Positions 53,441 to 62,707 of a stretch of DNA of 64,000 nucleotides are shown one piece after another. Numbering within the stretch: the first letter of the stretch is position 1; every line of letters begins with the position of its first letter. The position numbers were made by a program, and so were the translations under genes. The DNA is from Pleurocapsa minor HA4230-MV1. GTDB taxonomy: Bacteria; Cyanobacteriota; Cyanobacteriia; Cyanobacteriales; Xenococcaceae. Location: the NCBI GenBank assembly GCA_019359095.1, contig JAHHHZ010000017.1, positions 62,001 through 126,000 of the forward strand. Reading direction: 5' to 3'. Below the pieces are notes generated by a model. That model was given only the letters and a program-made list of their open reading frames with translations, searched no databases and had not been told where the DNA came from.

Positions 53441-55636
53441 GTGAAATATTCAGTTGTTTTACAGCATAGTGAAACAGACTGTGGTGCTGCTTGTCTGGGA
53501 GCAATATGTCAACATTATGGACGCACTTTAACTCTAAATACCCTGCGGGAGGCGGTAGGGACAGGGCAATTGGGAACGACAATGCTAGGGTTGAGGAGGG
53601 GTGCAACATCTCTTGGTTTAAATGCTCGTCCTGTTCGAGCTTCTCCTAATATTGTCGATCAGCTTAAATCTGCTTCCTTGCCTGCAATTATTCATTGGCA
53701 AGGTCATCACTGGGTAGTGTTACACGGTCAACGCCGTAATAAATATATTATTGCTGACCCCGCAATTGGCATTCGTTATGTTTCTCGTCAAGAACTAATT
53801 GAAGGTTGGCTCGATTGGGTCATGCTGTTATTAGAACCCGATCCAAGCCGATTTCACGACCAACCAGATGAAAAAACCGATCGCGGTTTGGGGAGATTTT
53901 TTCAGCAGCTATGGGCTTATCGGCGTACTCTAATTGGAGCTTTGATTTGCGCTCAGATAATTGGCTTACTTTCTCTAGCTTATCCCTTTTTGATTCAAAT
54001 TTTGACTGATGATGTCTTGATTCGGGGAGACAGGCAACTATTGACGGGATTGGCGATCGCCGTAATCGCTATGAATTTAGTCAGTGCCTGGTTAGAATTA
54101 GTTGAATATAACCTAATTACCCATTTTGCTCAGAAGCTAGAATTGGGGCTGGTTTTGGAATTTGCCAGAACCCTTTTGCGTTTGCCTCTAACTTATTTTG
54201 AAGCCCGTCGGAGTGGAGAAATAGTCAGCCGTTTAGAAGACGTGCAGGAGATTAATCAGCTAGTAGCCCAGACGGTAATTAGCATACCCAGTCGGCTTTT
54301 TATCGCCATTATTTCCTTTGGATTTATGGTGTTTTACAGTCAATCTCTAACTCTAGTAGTAATTGCGATCGCGATGGTTATGACCATTTCGACGACTATC
54401 TTGTTACCCACCCTCCAGCAAAAAGTCCGTCGAGTGATGGTTTTAGATTCAGAAAATCAAGGGGTATTGGTGGAAACTTTTAAAGGTGCTTTGACTCTTA
54501 AAACTACCGCTGCTGCACCGCAATTATGGGAAGAGATGCAGCTACGCTTTGGCAGCTTTGCCAATCAGACTTATCGTACTGCTCAAATTGGAATTTTTAA
54601 CTTTACCTTTTCTAAATTGGTATCGAGTATTGGCAGCATCACTTTGCTTTGGTATGGTAGCACTCTAGTTTTTAGCGATAAGTTAAGTATTGGGCAGCTA
54701 TTGGCTTTTAATAGCATGACCGCTAATTTTCTGGGTTTGATTAGCACCTTAATCCAGTTTGTCGATGAATGGACTCGTGTGCGTACTGCCATCGATCGCA
54801 TTACAGAGATTATCGAACATACTCCCGAAAGTCAAATAGATAAAAATAAGCCAGTAGTTAAGCTGGCAAACAAGGCAGATATTATTTGCGAAGATGTTAG
54901 CTTTAGCTATCCTGGCAGAGTCGAGTTACTGCAAGATTTTTCTTTAAATATTCCTGGGGGACAGGTAACTGCATTGATCGGTAAATCTGGCTGTGGTAAA
55001 AGTACCCTAACTAAGTTAATCGCCAATCTCTACTCAACTCAGACTGGAAACATTAGCATTGGTTTATATAATCAATCCGACATTGACTTAGATTGTTGGC
55101 GACAGCAGGTAGTTTTAATTCCGCAAGATGCCCATTTTTGGAGTCGTTCGATTATTGAAAACTTTACTCTCGGCAATCCTCAAGTCAGCTTTGAACAAAT
55201 TCTTCAAGCCTGTAATATTGCTGGTGCAGATGAGTTTATTCGCAAAATGCCCGACAAATACCAAACTATCTTAGGCGAATTTGGCGCAAATCTTTCTGGT
55301 GGTCAAAAACAACGGCTGGCGATCGCCAGAGCAATAGTCAACAATCCACCAGTTCTAATTTTAGATGAATCTACAGGCGCACTCGACCCCGTTAGCGAAC
55401 ATCAGGTTTTAGAACGACTGCTTTACCATCGACACAATAAAACAACAGTTATGATTAGCCATCGTCCCAAAGTGATTGAACGAGCCGATTGGATCGTGAT
55501 GTTAGACCAGGGAAAACTCCAGATTCAGGGAACTCCAGCCGAATTAAGTCATCTATCTGGAGAACACTTAGATTTTTTCGATCGACCTTTTGCTCAAGAC
55601 AACAGCAATGGTCAAAAAGCGATTCGCGGATTTTAA
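53441..55636 (+). CDS. Peptidase-containing ABC transporter (C39 PCAT)
   Basis: 731 residues combining cleavage and export of double-glycine peptides. N-terminal C39 peptidase: catalytic Cys14 (TDCGAACLG), His89 (GHHWVVLHG), Asp105 (IADPAIG). The membrane domain is at about 155-450 with six helices; the ATPase is at about 480-715 with Walker A GKSGCGKSTL, signature LSGGQKQRLA, Walker B VLILDEST and H-loop ISHRP. GTG start at 53441; no upstream ATG fits better. Complete and apparently active. It should process the peptide encoded at 52932 and export it through the adaptor encoded next. Confidence 0.93.
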   Translation: MKYSVVLQHSETDCGAACLGAICQHYGRTLTLNTLREAVGTGQLGTTMLGLRRGATSLGLNARPVRASPNIVDQLKSASLPAIIHWQGHHWVVLHGQRRNKYIIADPAIGIRYVSRQELIEGWLDWVMLLLEPDPSRFHDQPDEKTDRGLGRFFQQLWAYRRTLIGALICAQIIGLLSLAYPFLIQILTDDVLIRGDRQLLTGLAIAVIAMNLVSAWLELVEYNLITHFAQKLELGLVLEFARTLLRLPLTYFEARRSGEIVSRLEDVQEINQLVAQTVISIPSRLFIAIISFGFMVFYSQSLTLVVIAIAMVMTISTTILLPTLQQKVRRVMVLDSENQGVLVETFKGALTLKTTAAAPQLWEEMQLRFGSFANQTYRTAQIGIFNFTFSKLVSSIGSITLLWYGSTLVFSDKLSIGQLLAFNSMTANFLGLISTLIQFVDEWTRVRTAIDRITEIIEHTPESQIDKNKPVVKLANKADIICEDVSFSYPGRVELLQDFSLNIPGGQVTALIGKSGCGKSTLTKLIANLYSTQTGNISIGLYNQSDIDLDCWRQQVVLIPQDAHFWSRSIIENFTLGNPQVSFEQILQACNIAGADEFIRKMPDKYQTILGEFGANLSGGQKQRLAIARAIVNNPPVLILDESTGALDPVSEHQVLERLLYHRHNKTTVMISHRPKVIERADWIVMLDQGKLQIQGTPAELSHLSGEHLDFFDRPFAQDNSNGQKAIRGF

Positions 55637-55662
55637 TCAACAACAAGGTTAATTCATTCTCA

Positions 55663-57549
55663 ATGCATACCAATCAGGCTAATTCTCAATCTAGACAGCC
55701 TATTAGAAATATCCTCAAAGTTATTTTGGTTGATGACCAAAAGTTTGTTCAGCATAAGCTACAACAAATGCTATCTGAGGAAGTCGATTTGAAAATTGTC
55801 GGCGTTGCCAATGACGGTGAAACGGCGATCGCTTTGGTAGAGACTTTAGAACCTGACGTAGTATTAATTGATATTGAAATGCCAAAAATGAATGGCATTG
55901 AAGCAACTAAAATTATTGCCGAGCGTTTTCCTGACTGTAAAATTTTGATTTTGAGTAGCTACGAGCATCAGGAATATGTACAGAATATTATTGTGGCGGG
56001 GGCAGATGGCTATATTCTTAAAACCAGTTCAGCCGAAGATTTGGTAACGGCAATTCACTCAGTTTGTAATGGCTATGCTCACTTTGGTTCAGAATTATTC
56101 AAAAAAATTCAGTTAGCCCAGAATGCCGAGGGAATTTCTGGAATCGAAAGCTCAAAACCGATAGTAGCTAATGATTATGCTACTCTTAGCCCACAAAACA
56201 TTCCTCAACAACTAGCATCAAGACAAGCCGACGAACTATTGCCGCCTGTAAGTAGATGGCTGACTTGGGGTGGAATTTCTGTAGTTACGATAATTGCCCT
56301 AGCTATTCCAGCAACCGCTATTTTTCAATACAAAACAGTGGTCAAAGCTCAGGCGATCGCTCGTCCTGTAGAAGAATTACACTTAGTTCAAGCGGCAGTA
56401 GAAGGGCAAGTTGCTCAAATTTTAGTTAAAGAGGGTGAAGCTGTAGCGCAAGGAGAGGCGATCGCCACTATCGATCGTTCTCGCTTTCAAACTAAGCAAA
56501 ATCAATTGGAATCAGGCATCAAGCAACAAAAATTGCAGTTAGGGCAGCTTAATGCCCAGATTATTGGTTTACAAACTCAAATCATCGCTGAAACTGAACG
56601 TAATCAAGCTGAGATTGCAGCAGCCAGATCCGAATTGGCAGGGAGTCAACGCAACTATCAAGATAAAAGCACCGAGGTTACTACTCAAGTTGAAGAATCC
56701 GAGGCTCAAGTTAGAGCGGTTACAGCAGGCTTAAAGGCTGCCCAAGCTAAACATAATCGTTATCAATCGGTAGCAAAGGCGGGAGCAATCGGCAAAAATC
56801 AGTTGGCAGAAGCAGAACTAGAGGTTAGACAACAAGAACAAGAATTAGAAGCTGCACAAGCTAAACTAAAGCGAGGGATCTCTGCCCTCAATCCCTCAAC
56901 CGCAGAGATTGAAACCTATCAACAGCGTATCGAACAGGTAAAAAAATCTGGTCGAGCTACTATAGCTAGTTTAAACCGAGAAACAGAAGCTCTAATTCAG
57001 CAACGCATTGAGATCGATCGCCAGGTAGAACAAGATACAGCAGAATTAAATCAGGTTAATCAAGAGCTTACTAAGACTCAGATCGCTGCCACCGCTACTG
57101 GCACAATCTTTCAGCTTGGTTTGAATAATCAAGGACAAACTGTACAGCCTGGACAAGAAATCGCCCAAATTATTCCCGAAAACTTTCAGATTGAAATGAA
57201 AGCAGCAGTATCACCTCAAGATATTAGCAAGTTAAAAGTAGGACAGGGGGTTCAAATGCGCGTTTCTGCCTGCCCTTATCCCGATTACGGCACTCTTCAA
57301 GGTAGGGTAACTCAAATTGCTCAAGATACTACTAGTAAACCACCTAGCCAGTCAGAAAATGACTTTCAAGTCAAGAAAGCTACTGCTTTTTATGAGGTGG
57401 CGATCGCTCCTAATAGCAACACCTTTGGGAGACAAGAACACCAGTGTTCACTGCAACTGGGGATGGAAAGTCAGGCTGATATTATCTCCAGAGAAGAAAC
57501 GATGCTTCAGTTCATACTAAGAAAAGCCAGGCTTACTAGCAATCTTTAA
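55663..57549 (+). CDS. Response-regulator receiver / HlyD adaptor fusion
   Basis: 628 residues from ATG 55663 (upstream in-frame codons overlap the exporter gene). Residues 15-135 form a receiver domain: acidic pair Asp24-Asp25, phospho-acceptor Asp70 (VVLIDIEMPKMNG), Ser98/Ser99, Lys120 (GYILKTSS). One membrane helix at 198-222 follows, then an HlyD-type adaptor: lipoyl-like halves (AAVEGQVAQILVKEGEAV), a long coiled-coil hairpin and a beta-barrel (IPENFQIEMKAAVSPQDIS). The receiver would be cytoplasmic and the adaptor periplasmic, so phosphorylation could gate export. No histidine kinase is adjacent. It follows the exporter by 26 bases. Confidence 0.9.
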   Translation: MHTNQANSQSRQPIRNILKVILVDDQKFVQHKLQQMLSEEVDLKIVGVANDGETAIALVETLEPDVVLIDIEMPKMNGIEATKIIAERFPDCKILILSSYEHQEYVQNIIVAGADGYILKTSSAEDLVTAIHSVCNGYAHFGSELFKKIQLAQNAEGISGIESSKPIVANDYATLSPQNIPQQLASRQADELLPPVSRWLTWGGISVVTIIALAIPATAIFQYKTVVKAQAIARPVEELHLVQAAVEGQVAQILVKEGEAVAQGEAIATIDRSRFQTKQNQLESGIKQQKLQLGQLNAQIIGLQTQIIAETERNQAEIAAARSELAGSQRNYQDKSTEVTTQVEESEAQVRAVTAGLKAAQAKHNRYQSVAKAGAIGKNQLAEAELEVRQQEQELEAAQAKLKRGISALNPSTAEIETYQQRIEQVKKSGRATIASLNRETEALIQQRIEIDRQVEQDTAELNQVNQELTKTQIAATATGTIFQLGLNNQGQTVQPGQEIAQIIPENFQIEMKAAVSPQDISKLKVGQGVQMRVSACPYPDYGTLQGRVTQIAQDTTSKPPSQSENDFQVKKATAFYEVAIAPNSNTFGRQEHQCSLQLGMESQADIISREETMLQFILRKARLTSNL

Positions 57550-57716
57550 TTACTGAAAATTATAATTTGAAACAACAATTACGCTATTTCTAAGCGATCG
57601 CCAAAAAACCACAATCAAAATTATTTCTTGATGTAGATTGATGTAAATTAAATGATTTTAGTCATTGGCTTGACCTATTGATGAGTTTCAGACATTTTCA
57701 AGACTGAGTTTTCTTG

Positions 57717-57850
57717 CAGGGCTATTTCATTCTCATATATCCAGAGAATAAATTCTCTGTCTAATTACATTAAGTCCGTTTAAACGGACTTTAATTTTAA
57801 GCCAAGAAATTTATTTCTTGGTTCACTACAGTTAGAACGAAATAGCCCTG
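57717..57850. mobile_element. MITE, copy 2 (134 bases) with 9-bp target duplication
   Basis: Terminal repeats CAGGGCTATTTCATTCT and AGAACGAAATAGCCCTG match at 16 of 17 positions. Perfect direct repeats GTTTTCTTG flank it at 57708-57716 and 57851-57859, a clear target-site duplication. The same three internal palindromes as copy 1 at 47742. No transposase is encoded. It lies in the 57550-57896 spacer, which holds no gene. Confidence 0.9.
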
Positions 57851-57896
57851 GTTTTCTTGAAGCAAGAGTTAAATAAAAATTAAATTTACTTAGCTA

Positions 57897-58523
57897 ATGC
57901 AATCTACTGCTAAATTTTATAATGGCAACAGTGATTTAGCAATTATGGAATTACATCAAAAAACTTTATTAGAAAAAAGAAGCTTTTATTTATTATCAAA
58001 TCAACTTAAGCTCTATTTGAAAGATCTAGAAGGTGAGCATGAAAATTATATCAACTATGAAAGCCTCAAAGGAGAAGCCAAAATTAGCTGTCACCGAAGC
58101 CCAAAATTGCTGTTTATAAACATAGTAATATTTACTTTCTCAATCTGTATCTTGCTCCAAAGCTTGATTACTAATCAAGGATTTATTTATAGTATTATCT
58201 GTTTAATTATTACTTTTTTATTGACTCTTTTGTATCAGTATCGGCAACAAAACTACATTCTTTTAGAAACTTGCGATCGCCAACAAATTATATTTTTAAG
58301 AGATAAACCAAATCGTCAAGCTGTAGAACAATTTTTAGCGCAACTATGGCTAGAGCGTAAGCGGTATTTAAGAGAAAAATATTTTTATATTAATTACAAT
58401 CACAATTTAAAACAACAAACAGAAAGGTTAAGCTGGTTGCTAGAGCAAAATGTGATTAGCAAGGCGGAATATCAGGTTGCTCAAGAAGACTGGATTATCG
58501 ATCGCAGTTATCAGACAAGTTAG
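57897..58523 (+). CDS. Hypothetical membrane protein
   Basis: 208 residues with two adjacent membrane helices (about 76-98 and 104-124), a soluble N-terminal part and a C-terminal part rich in Arg, Tyr and Gln that ends in a short helical segment (RLSWLLEQNVISKAEYQVAQ) like the SHOCT motif. Not assigned to a family. It is read in the direction of the peptide cassette but after a MITE and a 350-base gap, so cotranscription is doubtful. Confidence 0.6.
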   Translation: MQSTAKFYNGNSDLAIMELHQKTLLEKRSFYLLSNQLKLYLKDLEGEHENYINYESLKGEAKISCHRSPKLLFINIVIFTFSICILLQSLITNQGFIYSIICLIITFLLTLLYQYRQQNYILLETCDRQQIIFLRDKPNRQAVEQFLAQLWLERKRYLREKYFYINYNHNLKQQTERLSWLLEQNVISKAEYQVAQEDWIIDRSYQTS

Positions 58524-58580
58524 GGGTGTAGTGTCTTGATTGTCTAAAAAGTCTAAAGTTGTTACAGTATAGGGCAAATT

Positions 58581-59408
58581 ATGAAGTTGGCGATTATTGG
58601 TTGTGGGTATGTAGGTAGTGCGGTAGCGCGTTTATGGCACACAGCAGGAAATGAAGTAACGGTGACTACCACTACAGCCGAGAGAGTAGAAGAATTACAG
58701 GCGATCGCTTCTCAAGTAGTTGTGGTGACGGGGGACGATTTATCAGGCTTGAAACAAGTGGTTGCTAACCAAGATGTCGTCTTATTTAGTATTGGCTCAA
58801 AGCAACGTACTCTTGAAGTTTATCGTCAGACGTATTTAGAGACAGCCAAAAATTTAGTAGCTGCAATCAAGGCTAATTCTGGAGTTGGGCAACTTATTTA
58901 TACTGGTAGTTACGGGATTATTAACGATCAAAGTGGTCAGGCGATCGATGAAACTGTCACCGTAAATCCTAAAGACGAATTTGGGGAAATTCTCGCTCAG
59001 ACAGAGCAAGTATTACTTGGCGCATCAGCAGATTTTAAAACCTGTATTTTACGCTTGGCAGGTATATATGGGCCAGGAAGAGAGTTAATCAAGATCTTTA
59101 GACGGGTTGCTGGGACAACTCGCCCAGGATCGGGAGAAAGCTATACCAATTGGGTTCATTTAGAAGATATTGTGCGGGCGATCGATTTGGCTAAAGATCG
59201 GCAGCTAGAAGGTATTTATCACGTAAATAGTGATGAGGTGATGACGACTAAAGAGTTTCTCCAAAGATTATTTGTGGCTCACAATCTGCCTCCTGTTACC
59301 TGGGATAGTTCGCAGACTTCCCCTCGTACTTATAATATGAAACTGTCTAATCAAAAGATCAAAAGTGTCGGTTTTGAATTAGCTCATCCTAACATTGAGT
59401 TTATCTAG
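58581..59408 (+). CDS. NAD-dependent epimerase/dehydratase-like protein (YeeZ type)
   Basis: 275-residue Rossmann-fold protein of the extended SDR superfamily. NAD-binding loop IIGCGYVGSAVARLWHTAG at the N-terminus; segments IYTGSYGII, LRLAGIYGPGRELI and NWVHLEDIVRAID are typical. The usual catalytic Tyr-x3-Lys is not evident, so it may be an atypical reductase or a non-catalytic binder. Substrate unknown. Confidence 0.8.
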   Translation: MKLAIIGCGYVGSAVARLWHTAGNEVTVTTTTAERVEELQAIASQVVVVTGDDLSGLKQVVANQDVVLFSIGSKQRTLEVYRQTYLETAKNLVAAIKANSGVGQLIYTGSYGIINDQSGQAIDETVTVNPKDEFGEILAQTEQVLLGASADFKTCILRLAGIYGPGRELIKIFRRVAGTTRPGSGESYTNWVHLEDIVRAIDLAKDRQLEGIYHVNSDEVMTTKEFLQRLFVAHNLPPVTWDSSQTSPRTYNMKLSNQKIKSVGFELAHPNIEFI

Positions 59409-59415
59409 GGAAAAA

Positions 59416-59453
59416 CCGCGACGCAAAGCTAGTCCTTTAGGGCTGTTCGCCCT
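59416..59453. repeat. Small dispersed repeat (inverted orientation)
   Basis: CGCGACGCAAAGCTAGTCC, TTTAGGGCTGTTCGCCC. The TCCTTTAGGG core is the complement of the CCTAAAGGA found in the other copies. In the 84-base gap before the HAD gene. Confidence 0.6.
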
Positions 59454-59492
59454 GACAAATAAAACTGACTTAAGTATTTAATTAAATTAATT

Positions 59493-60269
59493 ATGTCTCG
59501 ACTTCCAGATATTTTGGCGTTAGATTTCGATGGTGTAGTTTGCGATGGTTTACTAGAATATTTTGCTACTACTAAACAAGCTTACAAGCTAATATGGTCG
59601 GCAGAGATTGACGATAGTTTTGCCCCCAGCTTTTATCGTCTGCGCCCCGTGATCGAGACGGGTTGGGAAATGCCAATATTACTCAGGGCATTAGTAACAG
59701 GGATATCTGAAGCAGAGATTTTAACTAGTTTCCAGGCGATCGCCCTCCAAATTACTGAGGCAGAAGGACTATCAAAACAGGAGGTAGTGCAAAAATTAGA
59801 CGGGGTTAGAGATGACTGGATTAAACACAATTTAGCCGATTGGTTGAGCCTACATCGCTTTTATCCTGGGATGATCGAGCAATTAAAACAGATACTTAAT
59901 TCAGCAGTAAAACTCTATATTGTCACTACCAAAGAAGGACGTTTTGTTAAGCAGCTACTCCAGCAGCAGGGAATAGATTTGCCCGCAGCACAAATTATTG
60001 GCAAGGAAAGTAAACGTCCCAAATACGAAACCCTAAGAATTATCAGGGATAGACACCAGCAGCCAGGTGAAAATATCCAGATTACCTTTGTCGAAGATCG
60101 TCTTCCCGCTTTACAGCAGGTGGCACAACAAGAAGATCTCAAGTTTGTCGAGTTATTTTTAGCCGACTGGGGCTATAACCTAGAAGGCGATCGCGCGATC
60201 GCAACTCAAGATAAACGGATCAAACTGTTATCTTTAGAGCGTTTTCAACAAGATTTAACTAGCTGGTAG
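59493..60269 (+). CDS. HAD-superfamily hydrolase
   Basis: 258 residues. Motif I DILALDFDGVVCDG (nucleophile Asp, DxD), motif II VTTKEGRF, Lys near SKRPKYETL, and motif III/IV ITFVEDRLPALQQV. A helical cap lies between motifs I and II (about 30-150). Probably a phosphatase of small phosphorylated metabolites; cyanobacterial relatives are annotated only as HAD hydrolases. Confidence 0.82.
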   Translation: MSRLPDILALDFDGVVCDGLLEYFATTKQAYKLIWSAEIDDSFAPSFYRLRPVIETGWEMPILLRALVTGISEAEILTSFQAIALQITEAEGLSKQEVVQKLDGVRDDWIKHNLADWLSLHRFYPGMIEQLKQILNSAVKLYIVTTKEGRFVKQLLQQQGIDLPAAQIIGKESKRPKYETLRIIRDRHQQPGENIQITFVEDRLPALQQVAQQEDLKFVELFLADWGYNLEGDRAIATQDKRIKLLSLERFQQDLTSW

Positions 60270-60483
60270 ATTGTCTCTATGTGTTGAGTTGTTAATCATA
60301 TTATGATCGGGATTAGCGATCGCAACACCAATAACATTACCATCGTTATTAACAAACTTATTCAAAACTCTACTGAAATTATTTCCAGTAAGTTGTTAGC
60401 TATATTGCACCACAACAATCTCTCTTTACCGAAAATGATAAAGTATTATAATAATCTGTTACTCATCGCCAAACTGTAAACTT

Positions 60484-60771
60484 ATGTCTACCGCTACTGA
60501 CATTGGCACATTAGTCACCTCTTCCCCAGATATTGGTAATGGTCGTCCAATTATTGCGGGAACAAAAACTTCTGTTCGTCGAGTGGTTGTTCTATATAAA
60601 CAAGGTGCAAATGCTGAAGAGATTGCTCGCCGTATGAGCCATCTTAACCTTGCACAAGTTTATGCTGCTTTAGCTTACTATCATGTTAATCGTGATGAAA
60701 TTGAAGCAGATTTGGCTGAGGAGGATGCGGAATACTCAAAGCTAGCATCATTACATAGCCAGAAGGCTTAA
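60484..60771 (+). CDS. DUF433 antitoxin
   Basis: 95 residues. DUF433 helix-turn-helix proteins serve as antitoxins and autoregulators for DUF5615 PIN-like toxins. Recognised by GNGRPIIAGTKTSVRRVVVL and NLAQVYAALAYYHVNRDEIE. An 11-base gap separates it from the toxin gene. Intact. Confidence 0.88.
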   Translation: MSTATDIGTLVTSSPDIGNGRPIIAGTKTSVRRVVVLYKQGANAEEIARRMSHLNLAQVYAALAYYHVNRDEIEADLAEEDAEYSKLASLHSQKA

Positions 60772-60782
60772 CAGTTTTTTAG

Positions 60783-61148
60783 GTGAGCAAAATACTTTTG
60801 TATATTGACGAAGACTCGATGGATGGGGACTTTGTATACGCTTTGAGATCTCGCAATGTGGATGTATTAACAGTTGCGGACGTAGGAATGCTCCATAAAT
60901 CTGATGAGGAGCAGCTAGATTGGGCAAATCAAAACGGTCGAGTCATTTTTAGTTTCAATACCAGAGACTTTTACCGATTACACACTACTCTAATCGAGCA
61001 AGGCTTATCTCATGCAGGAATTATTTTAGCTCCACAGCAACGATACGGGATTGGTGACCTAATGCGTGGAGTGCTGAGACTGATCAATACAATACCTTCA
61101 GTTGAAATGCAGGGACAACTAGAGTTTTTGAGTAACTGGATTTCATAA
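60783..61148 (+). CDS. DUF5615 PIN-like toxin
   Basis: 121 residues starting with GTG at 60783. Acidic positions of the PIN-like (Mut7-C related) RNase fold are seen in LLYIDEDSMDGDFV, VLTVADVGMLHKSDEEQLDW and NTRDFYRL. Forms the toxin of a type II pair with the DUF433 protein before it. In contrast to other systems in this window, this pair looks complete. Confidence 0.85.
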   Translation: MSKILLYIDEDSMDGDFVYALRSRNVDVLTVADVGMLHKSDEEQLDWANQNGRVIFSFNTRDFYRLHTTLIEQGLSHAGIILAPQQRYGIGDLMRGVLRLINTIPSVEMQGQLEFLSNWIS

Positions 61149-61281
61149 GTCAGAGTCATCTAGCTTACCAGGGTCGACTTTGTAAATTTTAAAATAGTAG
61201 ATAGAAGCATATCAATAGTGTTGCACTTCGTTCCTTGACCAACCCTAGTTAGAAAATGCAAAAATACTGATAAAAACTTAT

Positions 61282-61542
61282 TTATTTTGCTGAACGAAGC
61301 TCTTCGAGTTCCTCTTGAATAACTCGGCGTAGTGTTTCTTCATCTACTGGCTGCTTCACTTTTTCTAAATACTGTCGCAAAGCTTCATTTATCATAGTTT
61401 GATAACCTTTGCCAGCAGATTCACTTCGCTCTCGGAAAGTTGCAAGCACATCGTCATCAATATAGATTGTAATACGAGTTTTACCAGTTTGGGGAATAAC
61501 AGCCCCCCGTTGAGCTTGACTAAAATCATATTCCGCTTTCAT
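61282..61542 (-). CDS. BrnA-like antitoxin, orphan
   Basis: 86 residues with a ribbon-helix-helix domain (KTRITIYIDDDVLATFRERS, GYQTMINEALRQYL) as in BrnA/CopG antitoxins and an acidic tail with EELEELRSAK. The BrnT toxin gene normally precedes brnA; none is found on either side (61149-61281 and 61543-61677 hold no toxin sequence). It may be an orphan regulator. Confidence 0.75.
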   Translation of the reverse strand: MKAEYDFSQAQRGAVIPQTGKTRITIYIDDDVLATFRERSESAGKGYQTMINEALRQYLEKVKQPVDEETLRRVIQEELEELRSAK

Positions 61543-61677
61543 ACTGAGGTATGTTTGATGTAGGTTTTGATTTGTTTTATATCTGTAGCATAAAAGATTT
61601 ATCTTTCATACTCGACTTAATTTGAGTAATAAATATTGAGCTTATCCCTACATCTAGCCACTTAAGCCAAAGAATCA

Positions 61678-62337
61678 CTACCAGTGAATTTGGCTCAAAA
61701 TATAGCGCAGGCGATCGTAATCATCTTTCAGCAGAGTACTGAGGGTACGTCCTACATTCACCAGCCAATCTCGATTTGCCTGACGCTGACGATAAACATC
61801 TCTGACTGAAGCTGCGACCAAAGATTCGACAGGAATATCTTTTGCTGATAGTAAAGTTCTCAAAAAGTCTAGTTTTTCCGTAAAGTGAACCACTTCCTCG
61901 ACATCGCAATGATATACCGACTGATGAATCTGAGGTGGGCGAGGAGGTAAGTACTGATATACTTGACCTAAATTATTACTGTTCAAATTATTAGGTGTTT
62001 CAAACCCGACGATCGCCGCTTTAAATTCGGTTTTCAGCATGGCAAAAATCTGAGGCTGTTGTTCCCTTAATTCTTCTAAAGACAAGCCTAATGCGCGCGC
62101 ACGGTGGACTGAATCAATCGGACTAGTCGTGACATAGGTAACAACGGCAAAAATTTTATTGCCTGACTCTTCATCAAAAGATTTAATCCAGCTGCCAAAA
62201 GGAGGCATTACAGGAAACTTCAGATCTTCGGGTTCAAGACATTGAGCTAGATATTGAGTAGTGGAAGTTTCGATCACCTCTCCAATATGCTTGGGGTTGC
62301 GACCATCGACTGTAAATTGAGGCAGGGGAAGACGCAT
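61678..62337 (-). CDS. HAS-barrel-like conserved protein
   Basis: 219 residues. The N-terminal half (RNPKHIGEVIETSTTQYLAQ, then PPFGSWIKS and AVVTYVTTSPID) resembles the HAS beta-barrel found in HerA and ATP-synthase-type proteins; the C-terminal half is helical (LLSAKDIPVESLVAASVRDV). Common in cyanobacteria, no known function. Gene upstream of it on the same strand is ndhS, 86 bases away. Confidence 0.6.
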   Translation of the reverse strand: MRLPLPQFTVDGRNPKHIGEVIETSTTQYLAQCLEPEDLKFPVMPPFGSWIKSFDEESGNKIFAVVTYVTTSPIDSVHRARALGLSLEELREQQPQIFAMLKTEFKAAIVGFETPNNLNSNNLGQVYQYLPPRPPQIHQSVYHCDVEEVVHFTEKLDFLRTLLSAKDIPVESLVAASVRDVYRQRQANRDWLVNVGRTLSTLLKDDYDRLRYILSQIHW

Positions 62338-62423
62338 TGTTAAAGACTGGGAGGGATAAAGAGTAAAGGATGAGAAGATAATGCTTTTTGCTCTTGACTA
62401 TCCTAATCTTGGCTAGAGTAACC

Positions 62424-62615
62424 TTATTTTTTCTTCTTGGTTAAATCTACCGCTGCCAATTCCGATAGATTAAAGGTCACTAATTTGTCCCAGTTGCCAC
62501 CTTCAAATAGCACTGCTACTTTAGCATCATCAATCCGCTGTACCAATCCCTGATAGTTGAAGTAGATATCGTCAGAATTGGTAACTTTAACCGTTGCGCC
62601 AGGTAAAATAATCAT
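62424..62615 (-). CDS. ndhS: NDH-1 subunit NdhS
   Basis: 63 residues; SH3-like small subunit of the photosynthetic NDH-1 complex that forms the docking site for ferredoxin. Recognised by [11 protein letters not shown] near the start and [20 protein letters not shown]. The usual length is 60-70 residues with a basic tail (LTKKKK here). Encoded away from the ndhAIGE operon, as is normal. ATG 62615. Confidence 0.85.
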   Translation of the reverse strand: MIILPGATVKVTNSDDIYFNYQGLVQRIDDAKVAVLFEGGNWDKLVTFNLSELAAVDLTKKKK

Positions 62616-62707
62616 TTGCTTAAAAATTTACTTAAGATGCGATCGCTATTTAGGGATATTCTATTTTACCTAAGTTTACCAAGTAAACCTAGATTTAGTA
62701 AAAGGAA

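Noticed and set aside
61149-61281. BrnT toxin partner for the BrnA antitoxin
   Set aside because: Neither flank contains BrnT-like sequence in any frame.
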